Shown: positions 16,591 to 24,420 of the stretch, piece by piece
Numbering within the stretch: position 1 is the first letter of the stretch
Layout of the letters: each line of letters starts with the position of its first letter
Notes under the pieces: model-generated
Seen by the model: the letters and a program-made list of their open reading frames with translations, nothing else
The model's database searches: none
Told to the model about the DNA's origin: nothing
Translations under genes and position numbers: made by a program
Origin: an uncultured Spirochaetaceae bacterium
Lineage (GTDB): Bacteria; Spirochaetota; Spirochaetia; Treponematales; Treponemataceae
Direction: 5' to 3'
Assembly: GCA_902802305.1 (NCBI GenBank)
Contig: CADCLG010000023.1
Span: 1 to 64,000, forward strand
DNA length: 64,000 nt

Positions 16591-17337
16591 ATGACAAAAT
16601 TAGTTTTAGTTCGCCACGGCGAAAGTGAATGGAATAAGCTTAATCTTTTTACAGGTTGGACAGATGTTGAATTATCAGACAAGGGTAGGGAAGAAGCAAA
16701 GTCTGCCGGCCAGCTTTTGAAGTCCGAAGGTTATGATTTTGATATCTGCTATACTTCATACCTCAAGCGTGCAATTCACACACTCAACGGAATCCTTTGC
16801 GAAATGGATAGGGAATGGCTGCCTGTAATCAAAACCTGGAAGTTGAATGAACGTCACTACGGAGACCTTCAGGGAAAGAACAAAGCAGAGGCAGCAGAAA
16901 AGTTTGGAGAGGACCAGGTAAAAATCTGGCGCCGCTCTTTTGATGTAAAACCACCGGTACTTGCAGACGACGACCCCCGCTCGGCTAAGAATCAGGCTAT
17001 GTACCGCGATGTAGATCCAAGCTTCCTTCCTCAGAATGAAAGCCTTGAAACAACAATCGAGCGCGTAGTTCCATACTTCCTTGAAGAAATCAAACCACAG
17101 ATGAAAGCTGGAAAACGCGTAATTATCGCAGCCCACGGAAACAGTCTCCGCGCCCTTGTAAAGTATCTTGATAATCTGACCCCGGAAGAAATCCTCGAAG
17201 TAAACATTCCAACTGGAACCCCACTTGTTTACGAGTTCGACGACAACTTCAAGGTAATCAAGCACTATTATCTTGGAGATCAGGATGCAATTGCCGCAAA
17301 GATGAACGCAGTTGCAAATCAGGGAAAGAAAAAATAA
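16591..17337 (+). CDS. gpmA: 2,3-bisphosphoglycerate-dependent phosphoglycerate mutase
   Basis: 248 residues, the normal dPGM length. It interconverts 3- and 2-phosphoglycerate through a phosphohistidine. Motifs: [20 protein letters not shown] with the catalytic RHG, the [16 protein letters not shown] segment, and [16 protein letters not shown] with the second His. ATG 16591 is chosen because AAGGAG precedes it; an in-frame GTG at 16564 lies too close to the enolase stop. This enzyme type needs no metal, unlike the Mn-dependent GpmI. In Treponema pallidum a phosphoglycerate mutase gene belongs to the metal-regulated tro operon, a useful parallel. Confidence 0.97.
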   Translation: MTKLVLVRHGESEWNKLNLFTGWTDVELSDKGREEAKSAGQLLKSEGYDFDICYTSYLKRAIHTLNGILCEMDREWLPVIKTWKLNERHYGDLQGKNKAEAAEKFGEDQVKIWRRSFDVKPPVLADDDPRSAKNQAMYRDVDPSFLPQNESLETTIERVVPYFLEEIKPQMKAGKRVIIAAHGNSLRALVKYLDNLTPEEILEVNIPTGTPLVYEFDDNFKVIKHYYLGDQDAIAAKMNAVANQGKKK

Positions 17338-17340
17338 GGT

Positions 17341-17394
17341 ACTCCATTTTGCAAAAATCACTCCATTCTGCAATTTAAATTTTTTAAATTGCAG
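17341..17394 (+). promoter_or_regulatory. Tandem ACTCCA repeats and inverted repeat upstream of the ABC pair
   Basis: ACTCCATTTTGCAA (17341-17354) and ACTCCATTCTGCAA (17360-17373) repeat with a 19-bp period. The second copy runs into an inverted repeat, CTGCAATTTAAA (17368-17379) / TTTAAATTGCAG (17383-17394). The pair matches 7666-7698. The position just upstream of the -35 fits an AraC-family activator; the hairpin might also end the gpmA transcript, though it lacks a T-tail. Confidence 0.6.
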
Positions 17395-17396
17395 AT

Positions 17397-17460
17397 GATA
17401 GTCTTGACTAACATAATAGAGCTTTTTATCATAATCTTTATTATGTTAGCAAGTACTAAC
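17397..17460 (+). promoter_or_regulatory. ABC-pair promoter with two GTTAGT-type operators
   Basis: Operator 1: GATAGT-CTTG-ACTAAC (17397-17412, one mismatch). Operator 2: GTTAGC-AAGT-ACTAAC (17445-17460). The -35 TTGACT (17404-17409) lies in operator 1, 17-nt spacer, -10 TATCAT (17427-17432); operator 2 lies just past the transcription start. The sites are 48 bp apart. Confidence 0.75.
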
Positions 17461-17473
17461 AAATGGAGTTTAT

Positions 17474-19252
17474 ATGTCAAATAATAAAAGTAAAGCTCCT
17501 GCAAAAAAAAGCCTGGTTGGCTGGATACTATATTTTGCAGGAAGCAAAAAAGGGCAGTATATAGTAAGTGTTATTTTTGCCCTCTGTAGTGTAGCCTGCT
17601 GCATAGCACCATATTTTATGATTGCGCAAATCGTTCAGCAGCTTCTCTCTGGTCTTCGTGACTGGTCCTTCTTTTTAAGAGAGTGTGGAATTGTAGCTCT
17701 CTTCTGGCTGGGCAATGTGATTTTTCATGCAATTTCTACAAGCATGAGTCATATTGCGACCTTTAATCTTCTTGGCAATATCAGAAAAAAAATGTGCGAC
17801 AAGCTTACCCGCCTGCCGCTTGGAACTGTTCTTGATATGCCTTCAGGTTCCCTCAAAAATATAATGATAGAACGAATCGACAGCATGGAAACAACCCTTG
17901 CCCACATCGTTCCGGAATATACTTCAAATATCATTTTGTCTATCGTACTTGTAATTTATCTCTTTGTTTTAGACTGGCGCCTTGCTCTTGCCTGCATGGC
18001 CGTTCTGCCAATCGGTCTTATTGCAATGTGCTTTATGATGAAGGATGGACCTGCTCGCTTTAAGTATGCGCTCGATAAAACAAAGGTTCTCAATGATACA
18101 GCAGTTGAATACATAAACGGTATAGAAGTTATTAAAGCTTTTGGAAAATCAAAAGCCTCTTATGAACGCTTTGTGATTGCCGCTAAAGAAGGAGCTGCCT
18201 GCTATGTTGAATGGATGCGCGATTGTATCTGGCCTCATGCCATTGCAACCGTTGTTACACCATCTCTTCTTTTTTCTCTGCTTCCAATCGGCGGTTTTAT
18301 GTTCCTGCACGGCAAAATCGACGCTTCACTTTTTATTACTGTAATTGTTCTTGCCGTTTCTGCAATTCAGCCTTTCCTTATTGCCTTTACCTATCATGAT
18401 GATATTGCTAAAGCCGGCGCAATTTTTGGTGAAGTCGGTTCGATTATGACTCTTGAAGAACTTGACCGCCCATCAGTAAATAAAGCCCTTCCTGCTGATA
18501 ATTCAATTGTGCTTAAAAATGTACACTTTTCTTATCATAAAGGACTTGAAGGGGAAGAGAAAAAAGAAATCCTCCACGGAATAAACATGACTCTTCCACA
18601 GGGCTCTTACACAGCCTTTGTTGGTCCAAGTGGTTCCGGAAAATCTACAATTGCACGCCTGATTGCTTCTCTCTGGGATGTAGATTCTGGCAGTGTAGAA
18701 ATTGGCGGAGTAAATATCAAAGACCTTTCTCTTGAAGAATACAATAATCGCGTTGCTTATGTAAGTCAGGATAACTTCCTCTTTGACATGAGTGTTCGCG
18801 AAAATATCCGTCTGGGACGTCAGAATGCTACAGATGCAGAAGTAGAAGAGGTTGCCCGCCAGTCCGGTTGTTATGATTTTATTATGTCGCTTGAAAATGG
18901 CTTTGACACAATTGTTGGCGGCAGTGGAGCTCATCTTAGTGGCGGCGAACGTCAACGAATTGCAATTGCCCGTGCCATGATGAAAAATGCACCAATCGTA
19001 ATTCTTGATGAAGCTACAGCCTACACCGACCCCGAAAACGAAGCAATCATTCAAAAGTCAGTTGCAAAGCTTGTTGCCGGAAAAACACTGATTGTAATTG
19101 CTCACCGCCTTTCAACTGTAAAAGATGCAGACAAACTCTATGTAATTAAAGACGGAGTAATCGACAGCGAAGGTAGTCATGAAGAACTCCTGGCCCAAGG
19201 TGGTTTGTATAAAGATATGTGGGAAGCTCATATTGGTGCCCGTGATGAATAA
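17474..19252 (+). CDS. ABC transporter, fused membrane and ATPase domains (subunit 1)
   Basis: 592 residues. Six membrane helices (about residues 15-320) precede an ATPase domain with Walker A GPSGSGKST, Q-loop AYVSQDNFLFD, signature LSGGERQR, Walker B IVILDEAT and the switch His in VIAHRLST. This is the type IV exporter fold. Heterodimeric pairs of this type include drug exporters but also siderophore importers such as YbtP/YbtQ and IrtA/IrtB. The partner gene follows after 11 bp. Operators, tandem AraC-type repeats and the neighbouring flavodoxin make an iron-related role plausible; the substrate is not readable. Confidence 0.9.
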   Translation: MSNNKSKAPAKKSLVGWILYFAGSKKGQYIVSVIFALCSVACCIAPYFMIAQIVQQLLSGLRDWSFFLRECGIVALFWLGNVIFHAISTSMSHIATFNLLGNIRKKMCDKLTRLPLGTVLDMPSGSLKNIMIERIDSMETTLAHIVPEYTSNIILSIVLVIYLFVLDWRLALACMAVLPIGLIAMCFMMKDGPARFKYALDKTKVLNDTAVEYINGIEVIKAFGKSKASYERFVIAAKEGAACYVEWMRDCIWPHAIATVVTPSLLFSLLPIGGFMFLHGKIDASLFITVIVLAVSAIQPFLIAFTYHDDIAKAGAIFGEVGSIMTLEELDRPSVNKALPADNSIVLKNVHFSYHKGLEGEEKKEILHGINMTLPQGSYTAFVGPSGSGKSTIARLIASLWDVDSGSVEIGGVNIKDLSLEEYNNRVAYVSQDNFLFDMSVRENIRLGRQNATDAEVEEVARQSGCYDFIMSLENGFDTIVGGSGAHLSGGERQRIAIARAMMKNAPIVILDEATAYTDPENEAIIQKSVAKLVAGKTLIVIAHRLSTVKDADKLYVIKDGVIDSEGSHEELLAQGGLYKDMWEAHIGARDE

Positions 19253-19263
19253 GGAAGGAAAAA

Positions 19264-21084
19264 ATGTTCGAAACCTTAATAAAATTTTTCAAATTCTGTG
19301 ATGAAGAAAACCGTAAAAAATTTACCGGTTCAATAATAGTCGGAATCTTCAATTCTCTTTTTATGGCCTTAAGGATTGGAGCCGTTGCCGTAATGCTTCG
19401 TGGGGTAATCGCTACTGCAAAAGATGGCTTGCCCTTTGAAACAAAAACAATCTGGACTTCTTTTGCAATTATGTGTGTCAGCATAATCGGTGGAATCATT
19501 ACCCGCAAGATAACTGCAATGTGGCAGTGTGAAGGCGGCTACAGAACCTGTGCAAAAAAACGAATCGAAATTGCAGAACACCTGCGTTACCTTCCAATGG
19601 GCTACTTCAACGAAAACTCCCTTGGTGAAATTACTTCAGTTACAACTAACACAATGGAAAGTGTAGGTGATGTAGCAACCCGTGCCGTTATGATGGTTTT
19701 TCAGGGCCTGCTCGATACCAGCCTCATCATCGTAATGCTCTTCTTCTTTGACTGGCGCATTGCCCTTGTTGCTCTTGCAAGCTTTGGCCTTTTTGAGTTT
19801 GTAAATCTCTTTATGCGCCTTGCTGTAAAAAATATTTCCGCAGATAAAATCCGCGATGATGCAGCAGAAATTGGCAAAGTGCTTGAATACATTCAGGGAA
19901 TTGCCGAAGTTAAAGCCTACAATCTCATTGGAAAACGCAGCCGTGAACTCAACCAGGTAATCGACCGCCGTAAGAAAACGCTTATCAAAATGGAAATGCG
20001 CTGTATTCCGGTTTCAAACTTACAGTCTTTAGTTGCCAAACTTAGCGGTGTTGCCATGATGATTACTTCGATTTACTTCTTCCTTAATGGCACAATGACA
20101 CTTGCAGACTGCGCTACAATGCTGGTATGTTCTTTCATGCTCTTTAATGCTCTTGAAGCCGGCGGAAACTATTCAGCTCTTCTTCGTATAATTGATCTGG
20201 GAGTCAGCAAGGCTAGTGCAATTCTCGCTTTACCAACAATGGATATTGAGGGTAAAAATGAAGGGGAAGGCCTTCCCCTCGCTTCAGCCGCCCAGGCGTC
20301 TTCCGCTACCCCTTCTGCAGGGGACACCCCCGCAACGCCCCCGGCACCACTTATTGTCGCAAAGAACATCTCTTTTGCCTACGATAAAAAGAAAATCATC
20401 GATGGTATTTCTCTTTCAATTCCAGAACATTCAACAACTGCAATCGTTGGTCCTAGTGGTGGTGGAAAAACAACCTTCTGCCATTTGCTTGCCCGCTTTT
20501 GGGATGTAGATTCCGGTATAGTAACTCTAAATGGCCAGAATGTCCGCGATTACAGCATGGATAATCTTATGCAAAACTTCAGCTTTGTATTCCAGAATGT
20601 TTATCTTTTCCATGATACAATTGCAAATAATATCCGCTTTGGACAGCCAGATGCGCCAATGGAAAAAGTAATTGCAGCCGCAAAAAAAGCCTGCTGCCAC
20701 GACTTTATTTCAGCCCTTCCAAAAGGATACGATACAGTGATTGGCGAAGCAGGTGGCAGTCTTTCTGGTGGAGAACGTCAGCGCATTTCAATTGCCCGTG
20801 CCATCATGAAGGATTCACCAATTATTATTCTTGATGAAGCAACTGCCAACGTAGACCCGGAAAACGAGCGTGATCTCATGGCGGCAATCAGTGAACTTAC
20901 AAAAGAGAAAACAGTAATCATGATTGCCCACCGCCTGAAGACAGTCCGCAATGCTGACCAGATTATCGTTATTGATAAGGGCCGTATAGCAGAGCAGGGC
21001 AAACACAATGAGCTGCTTGCAAAAGGTGGAATCTATGCCCGCTTTATTGATTCCAGAAAGGAAGCAGTAAGCTGGAAATTGTAA
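19264..21084 (+). CDS. ABC transporter, fused membrane and ATPase domains (subunit 2)
   Basis: 606 residues, partner of the preceding subunit. Six helices are followed by an ATPase domain with Walker A GPSGGGKTT, Q-loop FVFQNVYLFHD, signature LSGGERQR, Walker B IIILDEAT and IAHRLKT. Between the two domains, at residues about 333-362, is a Gly/Ala/Pro/Ser-rich stretch (GEGLPLASAAQASSATPSAG...) that is GC-rich at DNA level and starts with an 18-bp perfect palindrome (20262-20279). It looks like a repeat element inserted in frame into the interdomain linker, where it should be tolerated. Confidence 0.9.
   Translation: MFETLIKFFKFCDEENRKKFTGSIIVGIFNSLFMALRIGAVAVMLRGVIATAKDGLPFETKTIWTSFAIMCVSIIGGIITRKITAMWQCEGGYRTCAKKRIEIAEHLRYLPMGYFNENSLGEITSVTTNTMESVGDVATRAVMMVFQGLLDTSLIIVMLFFFDWRIALVALASFGLFEFVNLFMRLAVKNISADKIRDDAAEIGKVLEYIQGIAEVKAYNLIGKRSRELNQVIDRRKKTLIKMEMRCIPVSNLQSLVAKLSGVAMMITSIYFFLNGTMTLADCATMLVCSFMLFNALEAGGNYSALLRIIDLGVSKASAILALPTMDIEGKNEGEGLPLASAAQASSATPSAGDTPATPPAPLIVAKNISFAYDKKKIIDGISLSIPEHSTTAIVGPSGGGKTTFCHLLARFWDVDSGIVTLNGQNVRDYSMDNLMQNFSFVFQNVYLFHDTIANNIRFGQPDAPMEKVIAAAKKACCHDFISALPKGYDTVIGEAGGSLSGGERQRISIARAIMKDSPIIILDEATANVDPENERDLMAAISELTKEKTVIMIAHRLKTVRNADQIIVIDKGRIAEQGKHNELLAKGGIYARFIDSRKEAVSWKL
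20258..20345. repeat. GC-rich palindromic element inserted in frame in the second ABC gene
   Basis: Strong local GC rise inside an AT-rich gene. It begins with the palindrome AGGGGAAGGCCTTCCCCT (20262-20279) and ends with GGGGACACCCCC plus GCAACGCCCCC, similar to the intergenic element at 6184-6231. The reading frame is kept. Confidence 0.65.
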
Positions 21085-21115
21085 ATTATTTAATAATTAT
21101 AGTTTTTTTTTGGTT

Positions 21116-21174
21116 GTTAGTATTGACTAACTGATAAATACAGTGTATATTAATAACAGTTAGTTGAGACTAAC
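21116..21174 (+). promoter_or_regulatory. Flavodoxin promoter with two GTTAGT-N4-ACTAAC operators
   Basis: Operator 1: GTTAGT-ATTG-ACTAAC (21116-21131). Operator 2: GTTAGT-TGAG-ACTAAC (21159-21174). Both are perfect. The -35 TTGACT (21124-21129) lies in operator 1; with a 16-nt spacer the -10 is TATATT (21146-21151). The sites are 43 bp apart. Confidence 0.8.
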
Positions 21175-21199
21175 AGAAATAATTAAATGAGGTTATTAA

Positions 21200-21619
21200 A
21201 TGAAAGTAGCAGTAATATATGCCAGCACAACTGGTAACACAGAAGCAATGGCAAATGCAATAAATGAAGCATTAAAAGCATCAGGGGCAGAAGTAGTTTT
21301 TTCAAGTGCAGACAGTGCAGATAAGGCTGCTGTTACAGCTTGTGATGTAATTCTTCTTGGAAGTCCTGCAATGGGCGATGAAGTTCTTGAAGACACAATG
21401 GAAGATTTTTACACAGGCTTAGGAGCATCTCTTAATGGAAAAAAAGTCGGAATCTTTGGTTCTTATGACTGGGGAGATGGACAGTGGCTCCGTGACTGGA
21501 ATGACCGTTTGAACAATGCAGGAGCTGTAAGTGCAGCAGAACCTCTTATGGTTCATCTTACACCTGAGGATGCAGATGTAGAAGCGTGTAAAGCTTGGGC
21601 TTTATCTGCAATAAAATAG
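21200..21619 (+). CDS. Flavodoxin
   Basis: 139 residues, short-chain flavodoxin. The FMN phosphate loop is YASTTGNTEAMANAI (residues about 7-21), and the flavin-contact loops are LLGSPAMGDEVLED and FGSYDWGDGQWLRDW. It carries electrons at low potential and replaces ferredoxin when iron is scarce in many bacteria, where it is classically iron-repressed. Here it has two perfect operators and its own terminator, so it is a separate, tightly controlled transcript. This gene is the best clue that the shared operator answers to iron or a related metal signal. Confidence 0.95.
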   Translation: MKVAVIYASTTGNTEAMANAINEALKASGAEVVFSSADSADKAAVTACDVILLGSPAMGDEVLEDTMEDFYTGLGASLNGKKVGIFGSYDWGDGQWLRDWNDRLNNAGAVSAAEPLMVHLTPEDADVEACKAWALSAIK

Positions 21620-21646
21620 GCTCTTATAAAATAATATATATTTTTT

Positions 21647-21685
21647 AGCCGTCTGGTTTATGTCATGGCCAGGCGGCTTTTTTTA
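21647..21685 (+). terminator. Terminator of the flavodoxin gene
   Basis: AGCCGTCTGG (21647-21656) pairs with CCAGGCGGCT (21669-21678), with one G-U pair, followed by a T-run. Confidence 0.85.
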
Positions 21686-21702
21686 TTATTATTTTTTTTC
21701 AA

Positions 21703-21773
21703 GTTAGATAGAACTAACATATTGACAAAGAAAAAATATAGTTATATTATCCGTCATGTTAGTTTTTACTAAC
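21703..21773 (+). promoter_or_regulatory. Outer-membrane protein promoter flanked by two GTTAGT-type operators
   Basis: Operator 1: GTTAGA-TAGA-ACTAAC (21703-21718, one mismatch). Operator 2: GTTAGT-TTTT-ACTAAC (21758-21773, perfect). Between them: -35 TTGACA (21723-21728), 16-nt spacer, -10 TATTAT (21745-21750). The operators are 55 bp apart and flank the core promoter. Operator 2 ends directly before the AAAGGAG ribosome site. Confidence 0.78.
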
Positions 21774-21785
21774 AAAGGAGTTAAA

Positions 21786-22790
21786 ATGATTAAATCAAAA
21801 AAAATAATGATTGCCACAGTTTTGTGTGCGTTTTCCGCTTTTTCATTTGCACAGGAAGTGTCATTTGAAAACAAACTTTCATCGGAGCTTGTAAGTATAA
21901 AAATCACAGATGATGGAAATGAAAGTGAATTTGCCGGATTTGAAAATGAAACATCTGCAGAATACTCATCAGATAATCTTGATATTGGTCTTACTGTTAA
22001 ATTCGCTATTGCAAAAGAAGATGATGATGCACTTTCAATTGGTGCAGAAAACTTTGTTGATGATTATTTCATTGAATTCCGTCCAATTAATTTGCTCGGA
22101 ATTGGTTTTCACAAGGGATATTCTGTAGCAGGTTCATATCTTCCATGTCTTGATGGCGAAATTGAAGCTTCAAATATCGGAAGCGATTTGGGAGTATTTT
22201 TACGTCCACTTGATGGTCTTGTAATTGGAGCAGGTCTTGATTTCATTACATACTTTGGACGTGATGGTAAAGAGCCTCTTGTAAACTTTGGTGCTGAATA
22301 TTCACTTGCAGAAATGCTTGCTTTTGGCGCTTCTTTCAGAAATATTGCTTCTGATGACCGTTCAATCGGAGCTTATGCTTCATTTACTGGACTTGAAGGA
22401 GTAACTTTGAATGCTGGTTTCACTTACAATGGCGAAATTGAAGATTTCTCAATTTCAGGAAATCTTATAAATGCAGGTATTATCTTTGCTAAAGATGCTT
22501 TTGGACTTGCCGCAGATGCTGTTTTTGCAGCTGGTGGTGATAAAGATGAAGCAAATGAACTTTATTTTGCAGCAAATGTAAGCTATCAGATAACAGAGGC
22601 TCTTACAGCAAACCTTTACGCTTCATATACAAAAGATTTTGATAACGATGATGTCTGGGCAACTGCTATCAATCCTTCTGTAGATTTTGCACTTAATGAT
22701 AATAATACACTTGGTACTGGAGTTTTTGTAAACATTATGAAATCTGAAAAATCAATTTCATTTCCTCTCTATTGGAAATATGCTTTATAA
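21786..22790 (+). CDS. Secreted beta-barrel outer-membrane protein
   Basis: 334 residues. A signal peptide (about residues 1-22, IATVLCAFSAFSFAQ) is followed by alternating hydrophobic/polar strands with repeated aromatic ends, e.g. LVIGAGLDFITYFGRDG and LNAGFTYNGEIEDFSISGN, and the C-terminus ISFPLYWKYAL ends on an amphipathic strand, as in small outer-membrane barrels. It resembles the protein at 41415 in layout. An in-frame GTG at 21756 lies inside operator 2 and is not used. Its operators place it with the flavodoxin and ABC genes; I infer a surface pore or receptor for the regulated nutrient. Confidence 0.72.
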   Translation: MIKSKKIMIATVLCAFSAFSFAQEVSFENKLSSELVSIKITDDGNESEFAGFENETSAEYSSDNLDIGLTVKFAIAKEDDDALSIGAENFVDDYFIEFRPINLLGIGFHKGYSVAGSYLPCLDGEIEASNIGSDLGVFLRPLDGLVIGAGLDFITYFGRDGKEPLVNFGAEYSLAEMLAFGASFRNIASDDRSIGAYASFTGLEGVTLNAGFTYNGEIEDFSISGNLINAGIIFAKDAFGLAADAVFAAGGDKDEANELYFAANVSYQITEALTANLYASYTKDFDNDDVWATAINPSVDFALNDNNTLGTGVFVNIMKSEKSISFPLYWKYAL

Positions 22791-22845
22791 GATTTTATAA
22801 AATAAAAACTTGTTAATTACTAATAGTTAAGTCCCTACTTTTTTT

Positions 22846-22877
22846 GCCGGTTGTATTTCCCATGCAGCCGGTTTTTT
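22846..22877 (+). terminator. Terminator of the outer-membrane protein gene
   Basis: GCCGGTTG (22846-22853) pairs with CAGCCGG (22865-22871) through one G-U pair, followed by a T-run. Confidence 0.7.
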
Positions 22878-22904
22878 ATTAGATTGTTATTAGATAAGTT
22901 AAAG

Positions 22905-22933
22905 TGGACGATATTAAAAGACTTTACTATAAT
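22905..22933 (+). promoter_or_regulatory. Promoter of the ZIP transporter gene
   Basis: -35 TGGACG (22905-22910), 17-nt spacer, -10 TATAAT (22928-22933), 20 bp before the start codon. No GTTAGT-type operator is present, so the gene seems to be controlled separately from its upstream neighbours. Confidence 0.5.
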
Positions 22934-22952
22934 TAAAATAGAGAGGTCAGAG

Positions 22953-23732
22953 ATGATTGGTATTATTGCAAAAGGCTTGTTGATTCCTTTCCTTGGAACT
23001 TCACTTGGTTCAGCTATGGTTTTCTTTATGAAAAAAGAGCTGGATGTACGCGTTCAAAAAATACTTTCTGGTTTTGCCGCTGGAGTTATGATTGCAGCTT
23101 CTGTCTGGAGTCTTCTTATTCCTTCTATGGAAATGTCAGCAGACCGCGGAAAACTTGCTTTTATTCCGGCAGCTGTAGGTTTTTGTTTAGGAATGATTTT
23201 TCTTTTAATTCTTGATAAAACTGTTCCTCACATGCATTTAGACGAGACTGAAGAAGGTATTAAAAGCAAGCTGCAAAAAACTACAATGATGGTGCTTGCC
23301 GTTACCCTTCATAATATCCCGGAAGGAATGGCTGTCGGTATTTTATATGCAGGCTGGGCTTCTGGTTCTGCACAAATTACGGAAGCTGGCGCTCTTTCTC
23401 TTGCCCTTGGTATAGCAATTCAAAACTTTCCTGAAGGAGCAATAATTTCTATGCCTCTTCATTCCCGTGGATTATCAAAAGGAAAATCCTGCTGGTATGG
23501 AATCTTGTCTGGAATTGTAGAACCAATTGCTGGTTTGCTCACAATTCTTCTTGCAAGTCTTGTAATACCAGTGCTTCCTTATTTCTTAAGCTTTGCTGCC
23601 GGTGCAATGATTTATGTTGTTGTAGAAGAGCTTGTACCAGAAATGGCAGAAGGCGAACATTCAAACTGGGGAACAATAGCCTTTATGATGGGCTTTGTAC
23701 TCATGATGATTCTGGATGTCGCTTTAGGCTAA
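22953..23732 (+). CDS. ZIP-family metal transporter (ZupT-like)
   Basis: 259 residues, about eight membrane segments. The metal-site motifs are present: TLHNIPEGMAVGILYAGW in helix 4 and NFPEGAIISMPLHSRG in helix 5, with VVEELVPEM in a later helix. ZIP proteins bring Zn2+, Fe2+ or Mn2+ into the cytosol. A longer reading frame starts at 22851, but it runs through the promoter and terminator, so the ATG at 22953 with a GAGAGG site is used. The substrate is not readable from the sequence. Confidence 0.9.
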   Translation: MIGIIAKGLLIPFLGTSLGSAMVFFMKKELDVRVQKILSGFAAGVMIAASVWSLLIPSMEMSADRGKLAFIPAAVGFCLGMIFLLILDKTVPHMHLDETEEGIKSKLQKTTMMVLAVTLHNIPEGMAVGILYAGWASGSAQITEAGALSLALGIAIQNFPEGAIISMPLHSRGLSKGKSCWYGILSGIVEPIAGLLTILLASLVIPVLPYFLSFAAGAMIYVVVEELVPEMAEGEHSNWGTIAFMMGFVLMMILDVALG

Positions 23733-23783
23733 TTAAAAGTCTCTGTTCCAACTAAAATTATAATAAAATTTAAGAGACTCGTG

Positions 23784-23836
23784 TTGACATATTCCACAAG
23801 TGGAATTATAATTAAATTATATTCAACAAGTGGAAT
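23784..23836 (+). promoter_or_regulatory. Consensus promoter with double operator of the PadR-flavoprotein operon
   Basis: Perfect promoter TTGACA (23784-23789), 17-nt spacer, TATAAT (23807-23812). The spacer contains the inverted repeat ATTCCACAAGTGGAAT (23791-23806). A second copy with one mismatch, ATTCAACAAGTGGAAT, is at 23821-23836, 30 bp downstream. Autoregulation by the PadR protein encoded next is the obvious reading. Confidence 0.75.
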
Positions 23837-23859
23837 ATAAACAAAGCAAAGGAGATGAC

Positions 23860-24420
23860 ATGCTTAAACACGGGATTCTGGGACTTTTGAATTACGGAAA
23901 TATGACCGGCTATGAAATTATGATTGTTTTCCGCGATTCCCTTTCTTATTTCTGGCAGGCTCAGACAAGTCAGATTTACAGGGAATTACAGGTGCTGGAA
24001 AAAAACGGCTGGATTCAATCAAATCATATTGAGCAGAACAGTAAACCCGATAAAAATGTTTTATCAATCACAGAAGCTGGCAGAATAGAACTTAAAAAAT
24101 GGCTCAAAGAAGATGAAAGCAAAGGAATTATGAGAAACCACCTGCTTATGAAAACTTTTTTTAGAGGGGAGTGCAGTATTGATGAAAATATTGAATACTT
24201 CAAATCAATTCCAAAAAATGAAAAAGTTTTCCCAGATGGAACAAATGAGCTTATGAAAAAAAATCTTGAATATCAGCAGGGCATAGGAGATCCTTTGAAA
24301 GCCTTGTACTGGAAGTTTACGGTTGACTTTGGTGTGATGTATGAAAAAATGCTTAAAGAATGGTGCGAAAATTGCCTTCATGAGCTTGAAAACATAAAAA
24401 ATGCAGGAGATAAAAAATGA
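23860..24420 (+). CDS. PadR-family transcriptional regulator
   Basis: 186 residues. N-terminal winged helix: HGILGLLNYGNMTGYEIMIVF, then QTSQIYRELQVLEKNGWIQS and the wing NVLSITEAGRIELKKWL. The C-terminal part, about 100 residues, is helical as in the larger PadR subgroup (PadR_C, VirR-like). An in-frame GTG at 23830 lies in the second operator; the ATG at 23860 follows AAGGAG and is the start. It overlaps the flavoprotein gene by 4 bp. It probably represses its own operon via the two inverted repeats upstream and responds to a small, possibly toxic, molecule. Confidence 0.88.
   Translation: MLKHGILGLLNYGNMTGYEIMIVFRDSLSYFWQAQTSQIYRELQVLEKNGWIQSNHIEQNSKPDKNVLSITEAGRIELKKWLKEDESKGIMRNHLLMKTFFRGECSIDENIEYFKSIPKNEKVFPDGTNELMKKNLEYQQGIGDPLKALYWKFTVDFGVMYEKMLKEWCENCLHELENIKNAGDKK

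Noticed and set aside
18503..19054. Long minus-strand open frame inside the first ABC gene
   Set aside because: It lies opposite a conserved ATPase domain and has no ribosome site or protein-like features; it is a by-product of codon use.
22851..22952. Longer N-terminus for the ZIP transporter
   Set aside because: It would translate through the upstream terminator and the gene's own promoter; the ATG at 22953 has a proper ribosome site.
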